The translations under genes and the position numbers were made by a program. The notes under the pieces are model-generated. The model saw only the letters and a program-made list of their open reading frames with translations, made no database searches and had not been told where the DNA came from. Shown piece after piece: positions 53,605 through 64,000 of a DNA stretch of 64,000 bases. Each line of letters starts with the position of its first letter. Within the stretch, counting starts at the first letter, position 1. This stretch comes from Cryoendolithus antarcticus (Eukaryota; Ascomycota; Dothideomycetes; Cladosporiales; Cladosporiaceae). The stretch lies in contig NAJO01000046.1 of the NCBI GenBank assembly GCA_002077065.1, positions 248,001 through 312,000 on the forward strand, given 5' to 3'.

Positions 53605-54502
53605 ATGTCTCGCAACTACTATCGCGGCTTCGAGATACATCGGCTACCGGCGCAAATGGTCATTCCACCGAATGATATGCTTCCTCTCGATGACGATGTC
53701 ACCGCTACTGCTCTCTGTGCCCCTCAAACATCACAATGGAACGCAGTCAATTGGGAAGCTACGAATACGGTCAGTGGCCTCTGAATTCCGATTACATTGT
53801 TCACCAAGATCGCGAGCGAATTGACTGATGCGATGGTAACAGGCCTCTACCGATGTCGAGAGCAGGGATATTGCGGACGAGATTCCGGTCGTTACTCAAG
53901 CAACTCAGGAGGACAATCGCAGCGATAGCGTCGATTCATCAGCCATACATACCTTAGACGGCACGACCACCCCTCTCGCAGCCCCTCGCCACGCTCTCCC
54001 ACTCCACCTCATACCTCGTTCCAACCACGGCATTCCAGGAACTCGCACTTCCCACCGCTCTGGAACTCCACAGCCGCCCTTCAACCTCTCACCACTTTGC
54101 GCCCCGACCCACGCCTTCGCCACCAACACCTTGATTGACCCAAATTACTACTACACCATGGTCCGCCAACATTCTCTCCGCGACACTCCTCGTCCATATT
54201 TTTCTGAGCTCTTCGCCCGAAGGAATCACGCGGTGATTCTCGATATCGAGCAAATGCTCGCAGACTTCCATATACAGCTGAAGGGATGCCATGTCTGGGC
54301 TGATGATGCTGCGTTGCGGGATCTGTGGATGAGGCTGAAGCAAGCCGGGAGGGGATTGAATGCGCTGGAGCAGCCTCAGGGGAAGCCAAGGGAGCGGGTC
54401 AGGAGAGATTGGGAGGGCGAGGAAAGTATTGACGACACTGATGGCGAGACTAGTGGCGATAACATTGGCAACAGTGCTGGCGACAGCAGTGTAGAGGCGT
54501 AA
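53605..54502 (+). CDS. Hypothetical protein, two exons
   Basis: Exons 53605-53769 and 53843-54502 join in frame to 274 residues. The 73-nt intron starts GTCAGT, has a TTGACTGAT branch site and ends TAACAG. Exon 1 encodes MSRNYYRGFEIHRLPAQMVI and continues acidic. Exon 2 begins Asp/Glu/Ser-rich, passes through a Pro/His/Thr-rich linker, then a helical segment (DPNYYYTMVRQHSLRDTPRP, then RRNHAVILDIEQMLADFHIQ and WADDAALRDLWMRLKQAG) and an acidic tail. I recognise no family. The helical part may be a protein-binding module. Only the joined form explains why the frame of exon 2 is open well upstream of any ATG. Confidence 0.6.
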
Positions 54503-54848
54503 GTGGAAAATAAGAGGGCGCTCAGTAGAACTCAGGCAGTAAGGTCAGCATGCATTGGTTGTGTAGTTCAGCTGATGTTATACCATAAGCATGCTGCAAA
54601 CCACACTGATCATCGCATGGACCCATATCCAGGTCTTGTCCTGTACATCTCAACCGAAGCCGTTGCGGCAGCCATACCATGCTCAAAACCGAACCTCTCC
54701 GTTAGGCAGTGGCCACGCATTTCGTGTTCTCGAGACTAAAAATTGTGCATCGCGCGAGTCGCATATGCAACGTACCTGAGCGCTCGGATGACAACGCACC
54801 TTCCAGCCTTATGCTCAAGCATTCTCGCCTCAGCCTCCCCATCCCTCT
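54503..54848. other. Convergent 3' intergenic region
   Basis: Between the 3' end of the two-exon hypothetical gene and that of the large minus-strand gene. Nothing recognised. Confidence 0.4.
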
Positions 54849-57534
54849 TCACCCCTTCTTCCTCCGTCTCCCAAAGAACTTCCCCACGCCAATCATCAAC
54901 TCGTCCGCCGCCACGCCCGCGCCCTTCTGCACAGCGCTTGGGAACGAGATATCCCAATCCTCGTCCGCTTTCGCCACGCCGCCGACCATACACTTCGTCT
55001 TAGCCTTGATCTCGGGCGTCATCATGGAGGTCTTATGTTTGGAGACGATGTGCACCATAAGGTGATCTAGCTTCTCGTAGGTGGCGGAGGGCTGGCCTTG
55101 GGCGGCGCAGAAGAGGCAACCGAGGGGGTAGTCTGTGCAGTCGGGACTGGAAAGGGGGAGTGTTAGAGGGTCGTTTGGAATACGGGTGAGGTGAGGGGAA
55201 GGGAAGGAGATGGGGCGGGCTTACAGAGCTGTTGTGGCGGACTGATGGGATTTGGCTAGGAAGAGCCAGCGGTAGCGGACGTTGAATTTCTGGTACATGT
55301 GGATTTGGTCTGGAAGGGCATCGGGATTGGGTGCTTCGGCCGTGAATTTGCAGGACTTGCAAGTCCAGTGTAGCGTAGGCTTGTCGAGTGGAGGGGTGAC
55401 GGTGATGTCGAGACCGTCTTGGACCTGTGACATGAGTGTCAGTTCTGCATGGTCTACTCGGGTACATCCGGTGGCGATAACTTACGCGCCTGCGAATCTG
55501 CCATGCGCCTTTGCAGAAGCCATGATAGCGGTTATGCATCGCCGGTCGAGCCAAGGGGAGCCATATACTCTCCTTGCCCGGTCGCAACGCTTCCAATCTA
55601 TCGACATAGTCGTCTTTCGAGAGGTAAGCTGGTATCTTGTAGTCCTCGAAGGATCTCCGCTGAACGACTTTCTCAGAGTACTCGAGATCATTCTTCATTA
55701 CCTCCGGTGCCTTCTCAGCACGACTGAGATGTGGCGAATGCTCATCCTGCTGCGTGAACAATGGTCGAGGCTCGATGGTCTGCTGCGAGGATGGTGCGAG
55801 GGAGATGTCGTCGTCTGGTTCGGACACTTGGTAGGTCTCCTGTGGTGGTCGCCTCTCTTCTACCTGTCGATGCCGGGGAGGGGATGCTGGAGAAACCATG
55901 TTTTGCACAGGCGATGCCATGATTTGCCAATGAGTGGCATACTGCGGCTGGGTTGGAGCTGCATGTTCGACACGCTCCTCAGCCGATAGCATGGAGATCA
56001 TCGACTGCTGCGTATCTTGTCGATATTGTGAGGGTAGTGGCGACGGGCTAGCATGCTGGTGCTGCTCCTGCTGCAGTCCTTTACTGCTTTGCGGACGTGA
56101 AGGTGGTCTAAAGCATTCCGAGTGGACGACGAACACCTGTTTGGCGACCTGTTCAAGCGGAATAGTAATGTCTGACGCAGGTGTTAGGGGTGGATCTTCA
56201 GCAATCACTGGCTCTCGCTGCGAAGACTGCCGCGACTGGTCTGAGCTAGTGACATCGCTGACCGACTGTCCATGACTACTGTTCGAGATAGCTCGAGCTG
56301 GATGTAAGCGCTGAGAGCCATTTACGCTGCCGAGTGCGAATACTGAGTCCTGTATCGATGACACGCTGCTCCGACGTCTCGTGCCATCGTGGTCCGCACT
56401 TGTGGTGAGATGATCCTCGCTCGCAATGGTAAACGATTGACTGGCTGTCTGTGACTTCGGCATTGTTGAAAGTGTGGTTTGCGGCAGTTCCGGGGGGATC
56501 TGAAACGATCGTCTGGGAGGATCCTCCGCCGCAATGACAAGTGAAGATAAATTCGGCTCAAATTCAATTGCGAAGGACTGTTTCGGTGGGTCTTCTGGTG
56601 TAATTGCGAATGATTGCCGTGGCGGATCTTCTGTTGCAATGGCAAAGGATCTGACACTCGGCTCGGGTCGTGCTGAATTGGGGGGCGGTAGTCTAGAAGT
56701 TGCTTGCATGGTAGGTGGTGGCCAAGCAGGTGGCGAAGGCTGCGCTGACTGGTACTGAGGCGGAGCTCGGTTGACAGTGAACCGACTCATCTGACTGATA
56801 GCATCGCTGGGTCGTCTGATGGTCGCCGTCCACTGTGGTAGGGGAGGAAGCGCTCTTTGGTACATATTGCCGTTTGGCGTACCCATGCCCGACATTTGAG
56901 CATGCGACATTACTTCGAAAGTCTTATCGAGCTCCGGTGGCTGTACACTCGTAGCCACCGACCGCATGCTTGCATTCGAAGGACTTAGGGCGGAGACGGT
57001 GTGGCCTCCGTCTGGCTGCTGAAGGTGTTGCTGCTGGAACTGCAAGCTTGCTGTGATACGCTAGCATAGTTGGTCCATTGCTCTCGTAGCATCCTTGCAG
57101 CAGGTGATCGAGGACTCGTGCAGAGTGGGAAGATCCAGAACAGCATTCTCCACGGCGCGCGCCATATGTAGTGCCTGTATGATCTCGCTCTGCAGAGCGA
57201 TGACCACGTCCTTGAGGGCTGGTAGTGCGATAGCATCGCCTGCTTCGAATGCTGAGCTGAACTGCTGCTGTCTGCTGTCGCAATGCCTTCGACATCTTGC
57301 ACCACCCTGTGAATAATCTTTAGTATCTAGAGTCAAGGTCAATGGGCTACCAGGACCCACCTCCACGAGCGACTTATGCAAGATCTTGATCTCCATAAGT
57401 TCTTCGACCTCGCGCTCCTTCCTTCGCTTCTTCCTTTCCTTGCGCTCCTTGATCTGTTCGAGGGTGTCGGCGGCCGTTTGAAATCCCGTCACCACTGCCG
57501 CTACCACCCTGAGTACCTCCCCGCTTGAATCCAT
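54849..57534 (-). CDS. Large low-complexity protein with Cys/His-rich C-terminus, multi-exon
   Basis: Visible exons are 57534-57361, 57306-55486 (see break below), 55424-55225 and 55146-54849. The N-terminus (MDSSGEVLRVVAAVVTGFQT, then a charged coiled coil EQIKERKERKKRRKEREVEE) matches the helical N-terminal module found in many filamentous-fungal proteins. The middle ~450 residues are Ser/Gln/Pro-rich with repeated (E/D)DPPxxSFxI units. The C-terminus has WTCKSCKF and CTDYPLGCLFC, then HLMVHIVSKH, a possible zinc-binding region. Within exon 2 an in-frame TAG lies at 57061-57063. Removing 57098-57051 as a 48-nt GC-AG intron (GCAAGG...CACAG) skips it and keeps the frame, giving 814 residues. 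Otherwise the gene is broken there. Function unknown. Confidence 0.65.
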
Positions 57535-58413
57535 GTTGCGTCCCCAGTTCGCAGAGCATCTCATAAAAGCGGTTCAGCAACTTCACTCCACAGGATTTAT
57601 GCCAACATCTACAGCTCCCTCACACAGCAAATGATTCTGCGAATGATCGATCCCAGCACGTCAAGGTCACAAGTGTTCTGGCACAAACCCTTCTGGAAGA
57701 GACTCCATCGTAGCGGCGCTGGCAGCTAGCACGTTGCGCAACAAGGCTGACTAGCCTCTAGCGTTCGTGTTCAGCACCAGTATTGCCGAGCTCGCATACG
57801 CTGCTGTCCAAGCCCGGCAATCCAGATGGCCGTCTGGGCTCGATCCGGTGTGCGCCGTTTCGGCCCCCAGGCGCAGCTGCATGCCTTCCAGGGTGTCACA
57901 TACGCGAAGGATGTATATTCAGCAACCCAATCTCCAGTCATCAGGCTCAAGCCTCTTCGCTTAGCCCGGGCGTTTGTCTGTTGCATATGCACGTCTGTTG
58001 ATGGTCTCTTGATGAAACACTGCCACATGTCCAGGGTTCGCGTGGTGCAAGCTTGCGGATATCCTCTTCGTGCCGCCCAAATATCGCGCATCATGACTGG
58101 CAGGAGCAAGCCTGCAACTCAGCCCCAACTATAATTAAGGAAGGCACGAACATCTACGCATGGCTAGATGCCGACGTACAGGTAGGCCGTCTCGGTAATC
58201 CTTCACTGCCTCTTCTCTACCGTTAAGCGTTTCTTCACCCCGATCTCAAGCTTGTTGGCGTTTCGGTCCCTGCGTTTGCACTTACTCATCTCCGTGCTTA
58301 CCTATTCTTGAGTTGATCGCTCCTGCCTGGTTGGAGTGAGCGCTCACATCATCGCCAACTCGCTTGCTGGATCGAGACTTCACACTGCTGGTCTTGTCAT
58401 CGCATACGTCGCC
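57535..58413. promoter_or_regulatory. Divergent promoter region, no gene seen
   Basis: About 880 bases between the large minus-strand gene and the four-TM gene. A CT-rich block lies before 58414. ORFs near 57770-58130 have no family resemblance. Confidence 0.4.
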
Positions 58414-59092
58414 ATGCCGCCAAATATGACCAAAACCGCACACGCATTCGACATCGAGGAGTCAAGAACATCATACACAGGCGGCGATCAGTTCCCAGAA
58501 GATCTTCCACCACGACCTGGTCCTCCCCCAGCGGCTACAGCAACATGGAAGCAACGCACCAGCCGACTATGGAAGCTGTCGCTCTCTTCCTACAGCCTGG
58601 TCCACACGCCTGATGGAGCAGCTCGAGTACGGCATATCGTCATGATTCTGATCCTGGGCTTACGGACAGCGATGAGCGTGCTCAGCGTTCTCTCGGCTGT
58701 GTGGAAGGGCAATATCGCTGGCATAGTCATCTACAGCTTGCTAGCAGCCTTGAGCTTTTGGTTTACAGCAACATGCATAGCCATCATTGGTGACGCTGCA
58801 GGAGACCGGAGAGTCACGGGAAGAGTGGTGGTGAGTAGCAAAAGGTCGACTGGATTACGGCTGCAAATGCTGACGATCATTGCAGAAACGATGGCACTTC
58901 GACGCTTTCCTGGGATTCTGTCTCGTGATTCACGCTGTCTTCATCGTCCTGTTCTTCGTTGCTCTCGGTGGGTTGGGTCTGGAGCTGGCAGGCATTGGGA
59001 TGTGGTTGGCTATACTCGGAGTAGCATGGGTAGCAGGGTGGGAGCCAGAATTCCCGGCGTATCAACGAGCATGGCCAGGCAACCAAGCATGA
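58414..59092 (+). CDS. Four-helix membrane protein, hypothetical, two exons
   Basis: Exons 58414-58830 and 58886-59092 join to 207 residues; the 55-nt intron begins GTGAGT, has a GCTGAC branch site and ends TTGCAG. The start at 58414 is the first ATG (MPPNMTKTAHAFDIEESRTS). About 70 cytosolic residues (Pro-rich) precede four hydrophobic segments: HIVMILILGLRTAMSVLSVL, NIAGIVIYSLLAALSFWFTA, FLGFCLVIHAVFIVLFFVAL and GMWLAILGVAWVAGW. The four-helix plan recalls fungal MARVEL-like proteins, but no signature residue lets me claim that. Exon 2 starts KRWHFDAFLGFC, in frame and hydrophobic as expected. Confidence 0.7.
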
Positions 59093-60378
59093 GAAGGGCG
59101 TTCGGGACCTGGGCTGCATTTGAGCAGGACGAAGGTATAGATGACTAGGAAGGCGATCTGTCAAGCGTCGAATGAACGAAGGCAGCGAATAGCTGCGAAA
59201 AGACGATGACACCCAATCGCGCCCATGAGGCTGTCCTGACACAGCAGCTGTGTTGATGCTTCGTGTCACGGTAGCGAGCCAGCGGGCATCATCGCCGATG
59301 CTATAAGCCTGAGGTAACTGCGAAAGCACGCCATCGACATGATCACCAGGAAGAGCCCGATGTACCACGTATCTTTGTAGACAATGTCGAATGTTCGAAG
59401 GCCTAGCCACTTCATCGCCAAAGTCCCCACACTCTTTCCTCCGATTGGCACGCTAATGCCATGACCCCAGCTCACCTGGCTTATTGTTGCCAAAACCTTC
59501 CGTGCTTATCTCGACTGCAGCCGCCCGAGATGCGTTGGTCCATGCATGAAATCCTTCGCGCGTAGCAAAACCTCCTTGTGGTATGGTACACACCGGTGAA
59601 CACTCCTGTCATGTGTGCGCGGATAGGTGAACTTCCGCATGTAACGAGCGACCGCAGAAGGCTGTTTGCAGCGTGGCGGAGATTGAGTTCCAGTGGACGG
59701 ACAAGCTCGCTATCAACGCGTGAACACGCTTCTCTGACACATTGAAAGGGCATTCCTTAGCAGCACATATCGCCCAAGAGGTCACTAAATTCGTTCGATC
59801 ACCGTGCACCACTTTTCGCGAAGGCGACGAAGTCATGGATCCCATTGTGACCTCCGGTAGCCTCCCCAAACGGCCACCACACTCGCATTACATCTTCAAA
59901 CGCCCCCCGAACCGTCCTTCCAGGATCCTAATCCTTCGGGCTGCCACTTCATCGAAACCCCCCAATCGCTACACAAGAGCTGCGGGCGGCGTGCTGCCAC
60001 CAACCGTGGCCTTGTGATGTAACTCTCCTTGGCAAATGAGCACTTTGTCAGAGGTCCTCGGCTGCTAAGATTAGCTTGTCCTGAGGCTGAGCCTCTTGTA
60101 GGAAAGGGCGATCCCTTCATCTGGCCGTTTAGGGAGATGCGGTTAGATTGTGCTTTCCCGGCCTTGGCAGTGCTGTGCGTACTTTCAGCCCTAGGTGAGC
60201 TACACGTCGTTAGGGATTTAGCAGCCCGGGCTTCTTTCTTGGGTTGCCGTGTCTTGTTCTGTTGCTTCTCGGCAGTCGACAGCTGGTAGGCGATCACTTA
60301 TTGCTTTCTTTGCGCTCTATACTCAGCTTTCGAGGACGCAGCACTCATCGACGAGCGTGGACTGATCGATCGCGGACC
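59093..60378. other. Intergenic ~1.3 kb containing the probable gene remnant
   Basis: Outside the minus-strand remnant nothing is recognised. The last ~100 bases should be the 5' UTR of the antiporter gene. Confidence 0.4.
59269..60020 (-). pseudogene. Probable remnant of a protein-coding gene, several frame breaks
   Basis: On the minus strand, protein-like stretches occur in successive but different frames: DWGVSMKWQPEGLGSWKDGS, then WWPFGEATGGHNGIHDFVAF, then GGFATREGFHAWTNASRAAA with VEISTEGFGNNKPGELGSWH, then SVPIGGKSVGTLAMKWLGLR with YKDTWYIGLFLVIMSMACF, ending at a TGA near 59269. Stops and shifts separate them, and no set of GT-AG introns I tried joins them. The last piece has a hydrophobic segment. 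I do not recognise the family. Either a decayed gene or, less likely, a spliced gene I failed to resolve. Confidence 0.3.
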
Positions 60379-63300
60379 ATGGAGTATGTCAACTTGTTCA
60401 CCCGTGACGATAATGGCACGACGCAGCCAGCACCTAAGGCCACTGGCCAAGGTGGTATACTTGAGGGTATGATTCATGCTTCATTGCCAGTGCCCTTCGA
60501 GGCACGAGATCAACAAGGCTGACACTTTGTCGCGGGACAGGTCAGGATCCAAGCGTGTACGATCCAAAGAACCCCGTGGGTGAAGCCAGACAAGCCGAAG
60601 ACACTAGCATTCAAGCTGACGAATGCCCCCAAGATCATCATGTTCATCATCCAGGCCTGCGTGATATTGTGCGTCTGCAGAGCCCTTCACTTTCCACTCG
60701 GCTATCTGAAGGAGCCTCGTGTGGTTGGAGAAGTCTTAGGTGGCATTCTCCTGGGACCCTCAGTCTTTGGCCGAATTCCTGGCTTCACACAACACATCTT
60801 CCCACCCGAGTCCATCCCGAATCTCAATAATGTCGCCAACCTTGGGCTCATCCTGTTCCTCTTCATCATCGGTCTCGAAGTGGACCTACGCTACTTCTTC
60901 AGTAATTGGAAGGTCGCTCTGAGCGTGGGTGCAGCTGGGATGAGCTTTCCTTTTGCTCTAGGCATCGGTGTCTCCCATGGCCTCTACAATCAGTTCGGGA
61001 ACGAAACAGGTACCGTTCCGATTGCGTATGGTACTTACGTAAGTAGACTCCGGAGAGTATGATGCACAGCAGCTGACGAACGTGACAGCTGCTCTTCATC
61101 GGCATTGCCATGAGCATCACAGCTTTTCCTGTGCTCTGTCGTATTCTCACCGAGCTCAAGCTACTACAAACGCCGGTCGGCATCATTACGCTTGCATCTG
61201 GTGTCGGAGACGATGTCGTGGGGTGGGTACTATTGGCACTGTGTGTAGCACTTGTGAACGCTGGCAGTGGCCTGACAGCTCTCTACATCATCCTTGTCAC
61301 GATCGAATTTGGACTCTTCTTGACATTCGGGATCCGGCCATTGTTCATGCGGGCCTTGGAGCGTACCCATTCGTTGCAGGATGGACCGACGCAGGGCATT
61401 ATGGTGTTGACCATCTTACTCGTGAGTTTCCCTCAAGTCTTAACAAGTCTTAACGAAGGACTGAGATGTCTGGAACGGCTGCTGATCCAAAATTCGCATC
61501 CAGTGTCTCGGGAGTGCCTTCTTTACTGGTGCCATTGGCGTGCACCCCATATTTGGTGCTTTCCTGGCTGGCCTGATCATGCCTCATGAAGGCGGCTTCG
61601 CTATCAAGGTCACTGAGAAGATCGAAGACTTGATGATGACTCTGTTCTTGCCTCTCTACTTCACGCTTTCTGGGCTCAATACCAACCTCGGGCTCCTGAA
61701 CAACGGCATTACTTGGGCATATCTTATCGCAGTCACGATCATAGCATTCAGCTCGAAGTTCTTGGGCGTGGCTGTAGCTGCCAGACTGAACGGTCTAGTC
61801 TGGCGCGAGTCGTTCTCGATTGGGGCTCTCATGTCTTGCAAGGGTCTCGTGGAATTGATCGTCCTCAACATAGGACTTCAAGCCAAGATCATCAGCACGA
61901 GGGTCTTTACGATGGTGAGCTTGGGATCACGACACGAGAAATGGATTGCGCTGACAGAGCTCTGATAGTTCGTGGTCATGGCTCTCATCACCACCTTCGC
62001 AACAACGCCCTTGACATCGTTGCTCTATCCGCCATGGTACCAGCGCAAGCTCGAAGCATGGAAACGAGGCGAGATCGACTGGGATACCGGCGCACCCATC
62101 CGACCAGATCGCGGCAATTCCGAGGACGGACTGATCACGCCCGAGAAGGCGGGATCGTCTGACATACAGAGTCTGTTGATCTACCTCCGTCTCGACAATA
62201 TGTGAGTGCCGTAGGCCAGTGCAATTCTATGAGATGTGATTGCTGACTGTGGCAGGCCTAATACTCTTGCTTTCGTATCGCTCTTTGGTGGCAGATCTGT
62301 CGAGAATCTGCATCCGCGCCACGATCTCACAGCGGTAGAAGACGAGAAGCCTCGGACTGTAGTACAAGTACACGGCATGCGATTGGTCCAGCTCACCGCT
62401 CGTCTCGGCTCAGTCATGACCAGCTCCGAAACCGAGGCTCTGTCTGCTTTCGATCCTGTGCTGAACGCCTTTCGTGTGCTGGGACAGCTGTACAACCTTG
62501 CCGTGAGTCTAATTTAAACTATAGACAACCTTGGCTCTTACTGATGAATCCATAGGTCTCCGGAGAAGTCGACATCGTGCCCGAAGACTCCTATGCCGAA
62601 AGCCTCACCACGAAAGCGACGGAGGAAGCGTCTGATCTCCTCCTCATACCGTGGACTGAGACTGGCAGCATGAGCGAAGCACCACTGGTCTCCAAGAACA
62701 CCATTGAGCGTAAGCTACGCAGTGAAGCGTACTCAATCTTCGTGAACGAGACCTTCAACACCCACAGAGGCGCCACTGCAGTCTTCGTCAACAAAGGCTT
62801 CTCCGGCACGCTCGAGCAATCCCCCGCAGTCCTGAGCCGACGCATCCTCTTCAAGTCCGGTCGTGGCCAAGAACGCGGTGCAATCACCGAGATGACCGAG
62901 CTCCCCAGTGTAGATCGCAGTCATCACATCTTTGTCCCTTTCTTCGGCGGCGCAGATGCGCAAGCTGCGGTGCGTCTGGCGTTACAGCTAGCTGCGAACC
63001 AGGAGATCACGGTCACACTCATCCACTACCAGATGCGCGGCGAGGATCAGATCACCGAAGAATCGCTCGGTAGCAAGAGTGTGCCAGATGGCAAGATCAA
63101 AGTCGAGACCGCGGGCGAGGAAGGCGACGACGACACATTCTTCGTCACTATCCAACGAAACCTCGTCGAGTCACTACGCCCCCGTGTCTCGTTCCGCACG
63201 ACGATCTCGTACGATCCGGTGCAAGATGCTATCACGGACGCGCAGAACGAGGTCGGGCGAGACAGGCGGAACGGCGGCGATCTCATCATCTTGGGGAGGA

Positions 63301-63482
63301 ACATCAGGATGGCTGATAGCGGCGCGTCTCGATGTCTGGGGCTCGTGGCCGACGTGCTACTGGAGAAGGACATCAGCGCTAGTGTCGTGGTGATGCAGGC
63401 AAGGGCCAACCCGCTACGGAGAGGTCATAGTGGCAATGGGACGAGGTTTGCGGAGGCGCTGCCGCCGTTTGAGAGTGCATAG
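60379..63482 (+). CDS. KHA1: K+/H+ antiporter (Kha1-type CPA2), eight exons
   Basis: Exons 60379-60466, 60541-60575, 60634-61038, 61089-61421, 61504-61914, 61969-62201, 62256-62502 and 62556-63482 join to 892 residues. It should exchange K+ or Na+ for H+ in an internal membrane (Golgi-like in yeast). Family marks: GGILEGQDPSVYDPKNP over the first junction, EPRVVGEVLGGILLGPSVFG, FLFIIGLEVDLRYFFSNW, SITAFPVLCRILTELKLL, LASGVGDDVVGWVLLAL (the Asp pair), AIGVHPIFGAFLAGLIMP and LMSCKGLVELIVLNIGL, giving about 12 helices to residue ~450. A long soluble C-terminus with a USP-like fold follows (HHIFVPFFGGADAQAAVRLA; LIILGRNIRMADSG). Exon 2 is only 35 nt. The acceptor at 60633 is CCCAAG, preceded by a CTGAC branch site. 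Confidence 0.9.
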
Positions 63483-63540
63483 ACAGGGTAAGTACAAGCT
63501 CATACTTAGCGATTTAGAGCATGGCGGCATTCTTTGCTGC

Positions 63541-64000
63541 TTATCGAATTACGATCTCCTCGAAAGTCCTCTCTTGGGTGAGCACTTCACCTCTCATGTA
63601 GCCGTGTACATAAGCCTCGCCCACAAACGTGAAAGTCTTGCGCGAGTCCCTGTCGTCCAGCCCAGATATTGGCCGCAGCACGTAGCCCATCTTGCCCCCC
63701 TCCAAGAACCACACCTGATCGCCCTTCCGGCTGGAAACGGGTCCCAAGCCTACTATGCCAGACTCCGTGACCATGAGCCGTCGACGTGCGTATACGCGGC
63801 CGGCCGCCAGCGCAATCATAGCAGACGGTCCAGCGACTTCCTTTGCTTCCGCAAATGGCAGAGCCCTGGTCATGATGAGCCGCCAACGCTCTGCGAAAGC
63901 TGCGAGCTCGGTCGTGCTCGGAATGGCTGCCTCAGCTGCAGGGGCCAGAGCCCGCAGCTCGTCGAAGTTTGCATACGTAGTCCAAGTCGCGTCCGAGAGG
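63541..64000 (-). CDS. HET-domain protein, C-terminal fragment (5' part beyond window)
   Basis: The frame is open on the minus strand from 64000 to the stop at 63541-63543, so ~152 C-terminal residues are visible. GRVYARRRLMVTESGIVGLG, then SSRKGDQVWFLEGGKMGYVL, then FVGEAYVHGYMRGEVL, is the C-terminal signature of fungal heterokaryon-incompatibility (HET) proteins. The HET domain itself (N-terminal) is outside the window. In HET proteins the N-terminal domain triggers cell death on non-self recognition; many paralogues have unknown roles. Convergent with the antiporter gene, with only ~60 bp between the two ends. Confidence 0.85.
   Translation of the reverse strand, partial: LSDATWTTYANFDELRALAPAAEAAIPSTTELAAFAERWRLIMTRALPFAEAKEVAGPSAMIALAAGRVYARRRLMVTESGIVGLGPVSSRKGDQVWFLEGGKMGYVLRPISGLDDRDSRKTFTFVGEAYVHGYMRGEVLTQERTFEEIVIR

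Noticed and set aside
1..64000. CRISPR arrays, complete transposons, rRNA or biosynthetic core enzymes (PKS, NRPS, terpene synthase)
   Set aside because: Looked for by eye and not found; the organism is a eukaryote, and no matching motifs or terminal repeats were seen.

Overview
The window is nuclear DNA from a filamentous ascomycete, most likely a dothideomycete. The evidence is a compact genome with genes on both strands, short introns of about 48-85 nt with GT...AG ends and CTRAY-like branch sites, fungus-specific families (Zn2Cys6 factor, HET domain, DUF3602/PAR32, DUF7053, KHA1 antiporter, Dal5-type MFS), and a pair of near-identical introns of the introner-like kind described in that class. 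The class assignment is inference; no phylogenetic marker was searched. I joined exons by hand for most spliced genes; every join given keeps the reading frame and gives family-like sequence across the junction.

Layout. 0-5 kb: the C-terminal part of a coiled-coil protein, a small three-exon PAR32-like gene and a four-exon short-chain dehydrogenase with a 20-nt micro-exon. 4.4-13 kb: a vigilin/Scp160-type multi-KH RNA-binding protein, a TPR-like protein, an Mms21/Nse2 SUMO ligase and a mitochondrial oxoglutarate/malate-type carrier. 14-17.2 kb: a four-exon cupin and glyoxalase I. 17.4-27.7 kb: core nuclear genes (Mediator subunit 13, Enp2/NOL10, TFIIH subunit Tfb1), with a tRNA-like sequence between the last two. 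28.3-34.9 kb: an accessory, possibly catabolic block of two Dal5/TNA1-type MFS carriers, a DenD-like epimerase/dehydrogenase and a class II aldolase. 35.8-38.7 kb: a frame-broken F-box-like gene, then a divergent mitochondrial pair (EngB-type GTPase and an FMC1-like LYR protein). 40.4-45.3 kb: an intronless Argonaute with an RG-rich N-terminus, followed by doubtful ORFs and a damaged serine hydrolase. 46.2-54.5 kb: a Zn2Cys6 regulator, a SET-domain methyltransferase, a mitochondrial beta-carbonic anhydrase, a DUF7053 protein and a new two-exon hypothetical gene. 54.8-64 kb: a large low-complexity protein gene with either a GC-AG intron or an in-frame stop, a four-TM membrane protein, a probable gene remnant, an eight-exon K+/H+ antiporter and the C-terminus of a HET-domain protein cut by the window end.

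How the genes relate. Most of the window is housekeeping genes without operon-like logic. The strongest functional grouping is the carrier-carrier-dehydrogenase-aldolase block, which would fit uptake and C-C cleavage of a sugar acid. The most noteworthy single observations are the paired introns, an Argonaute whose glutamate-finger position appears to be Asp, and several genes with apparent breaks. I saw no CRISPR array, complete transposon or rRNA.
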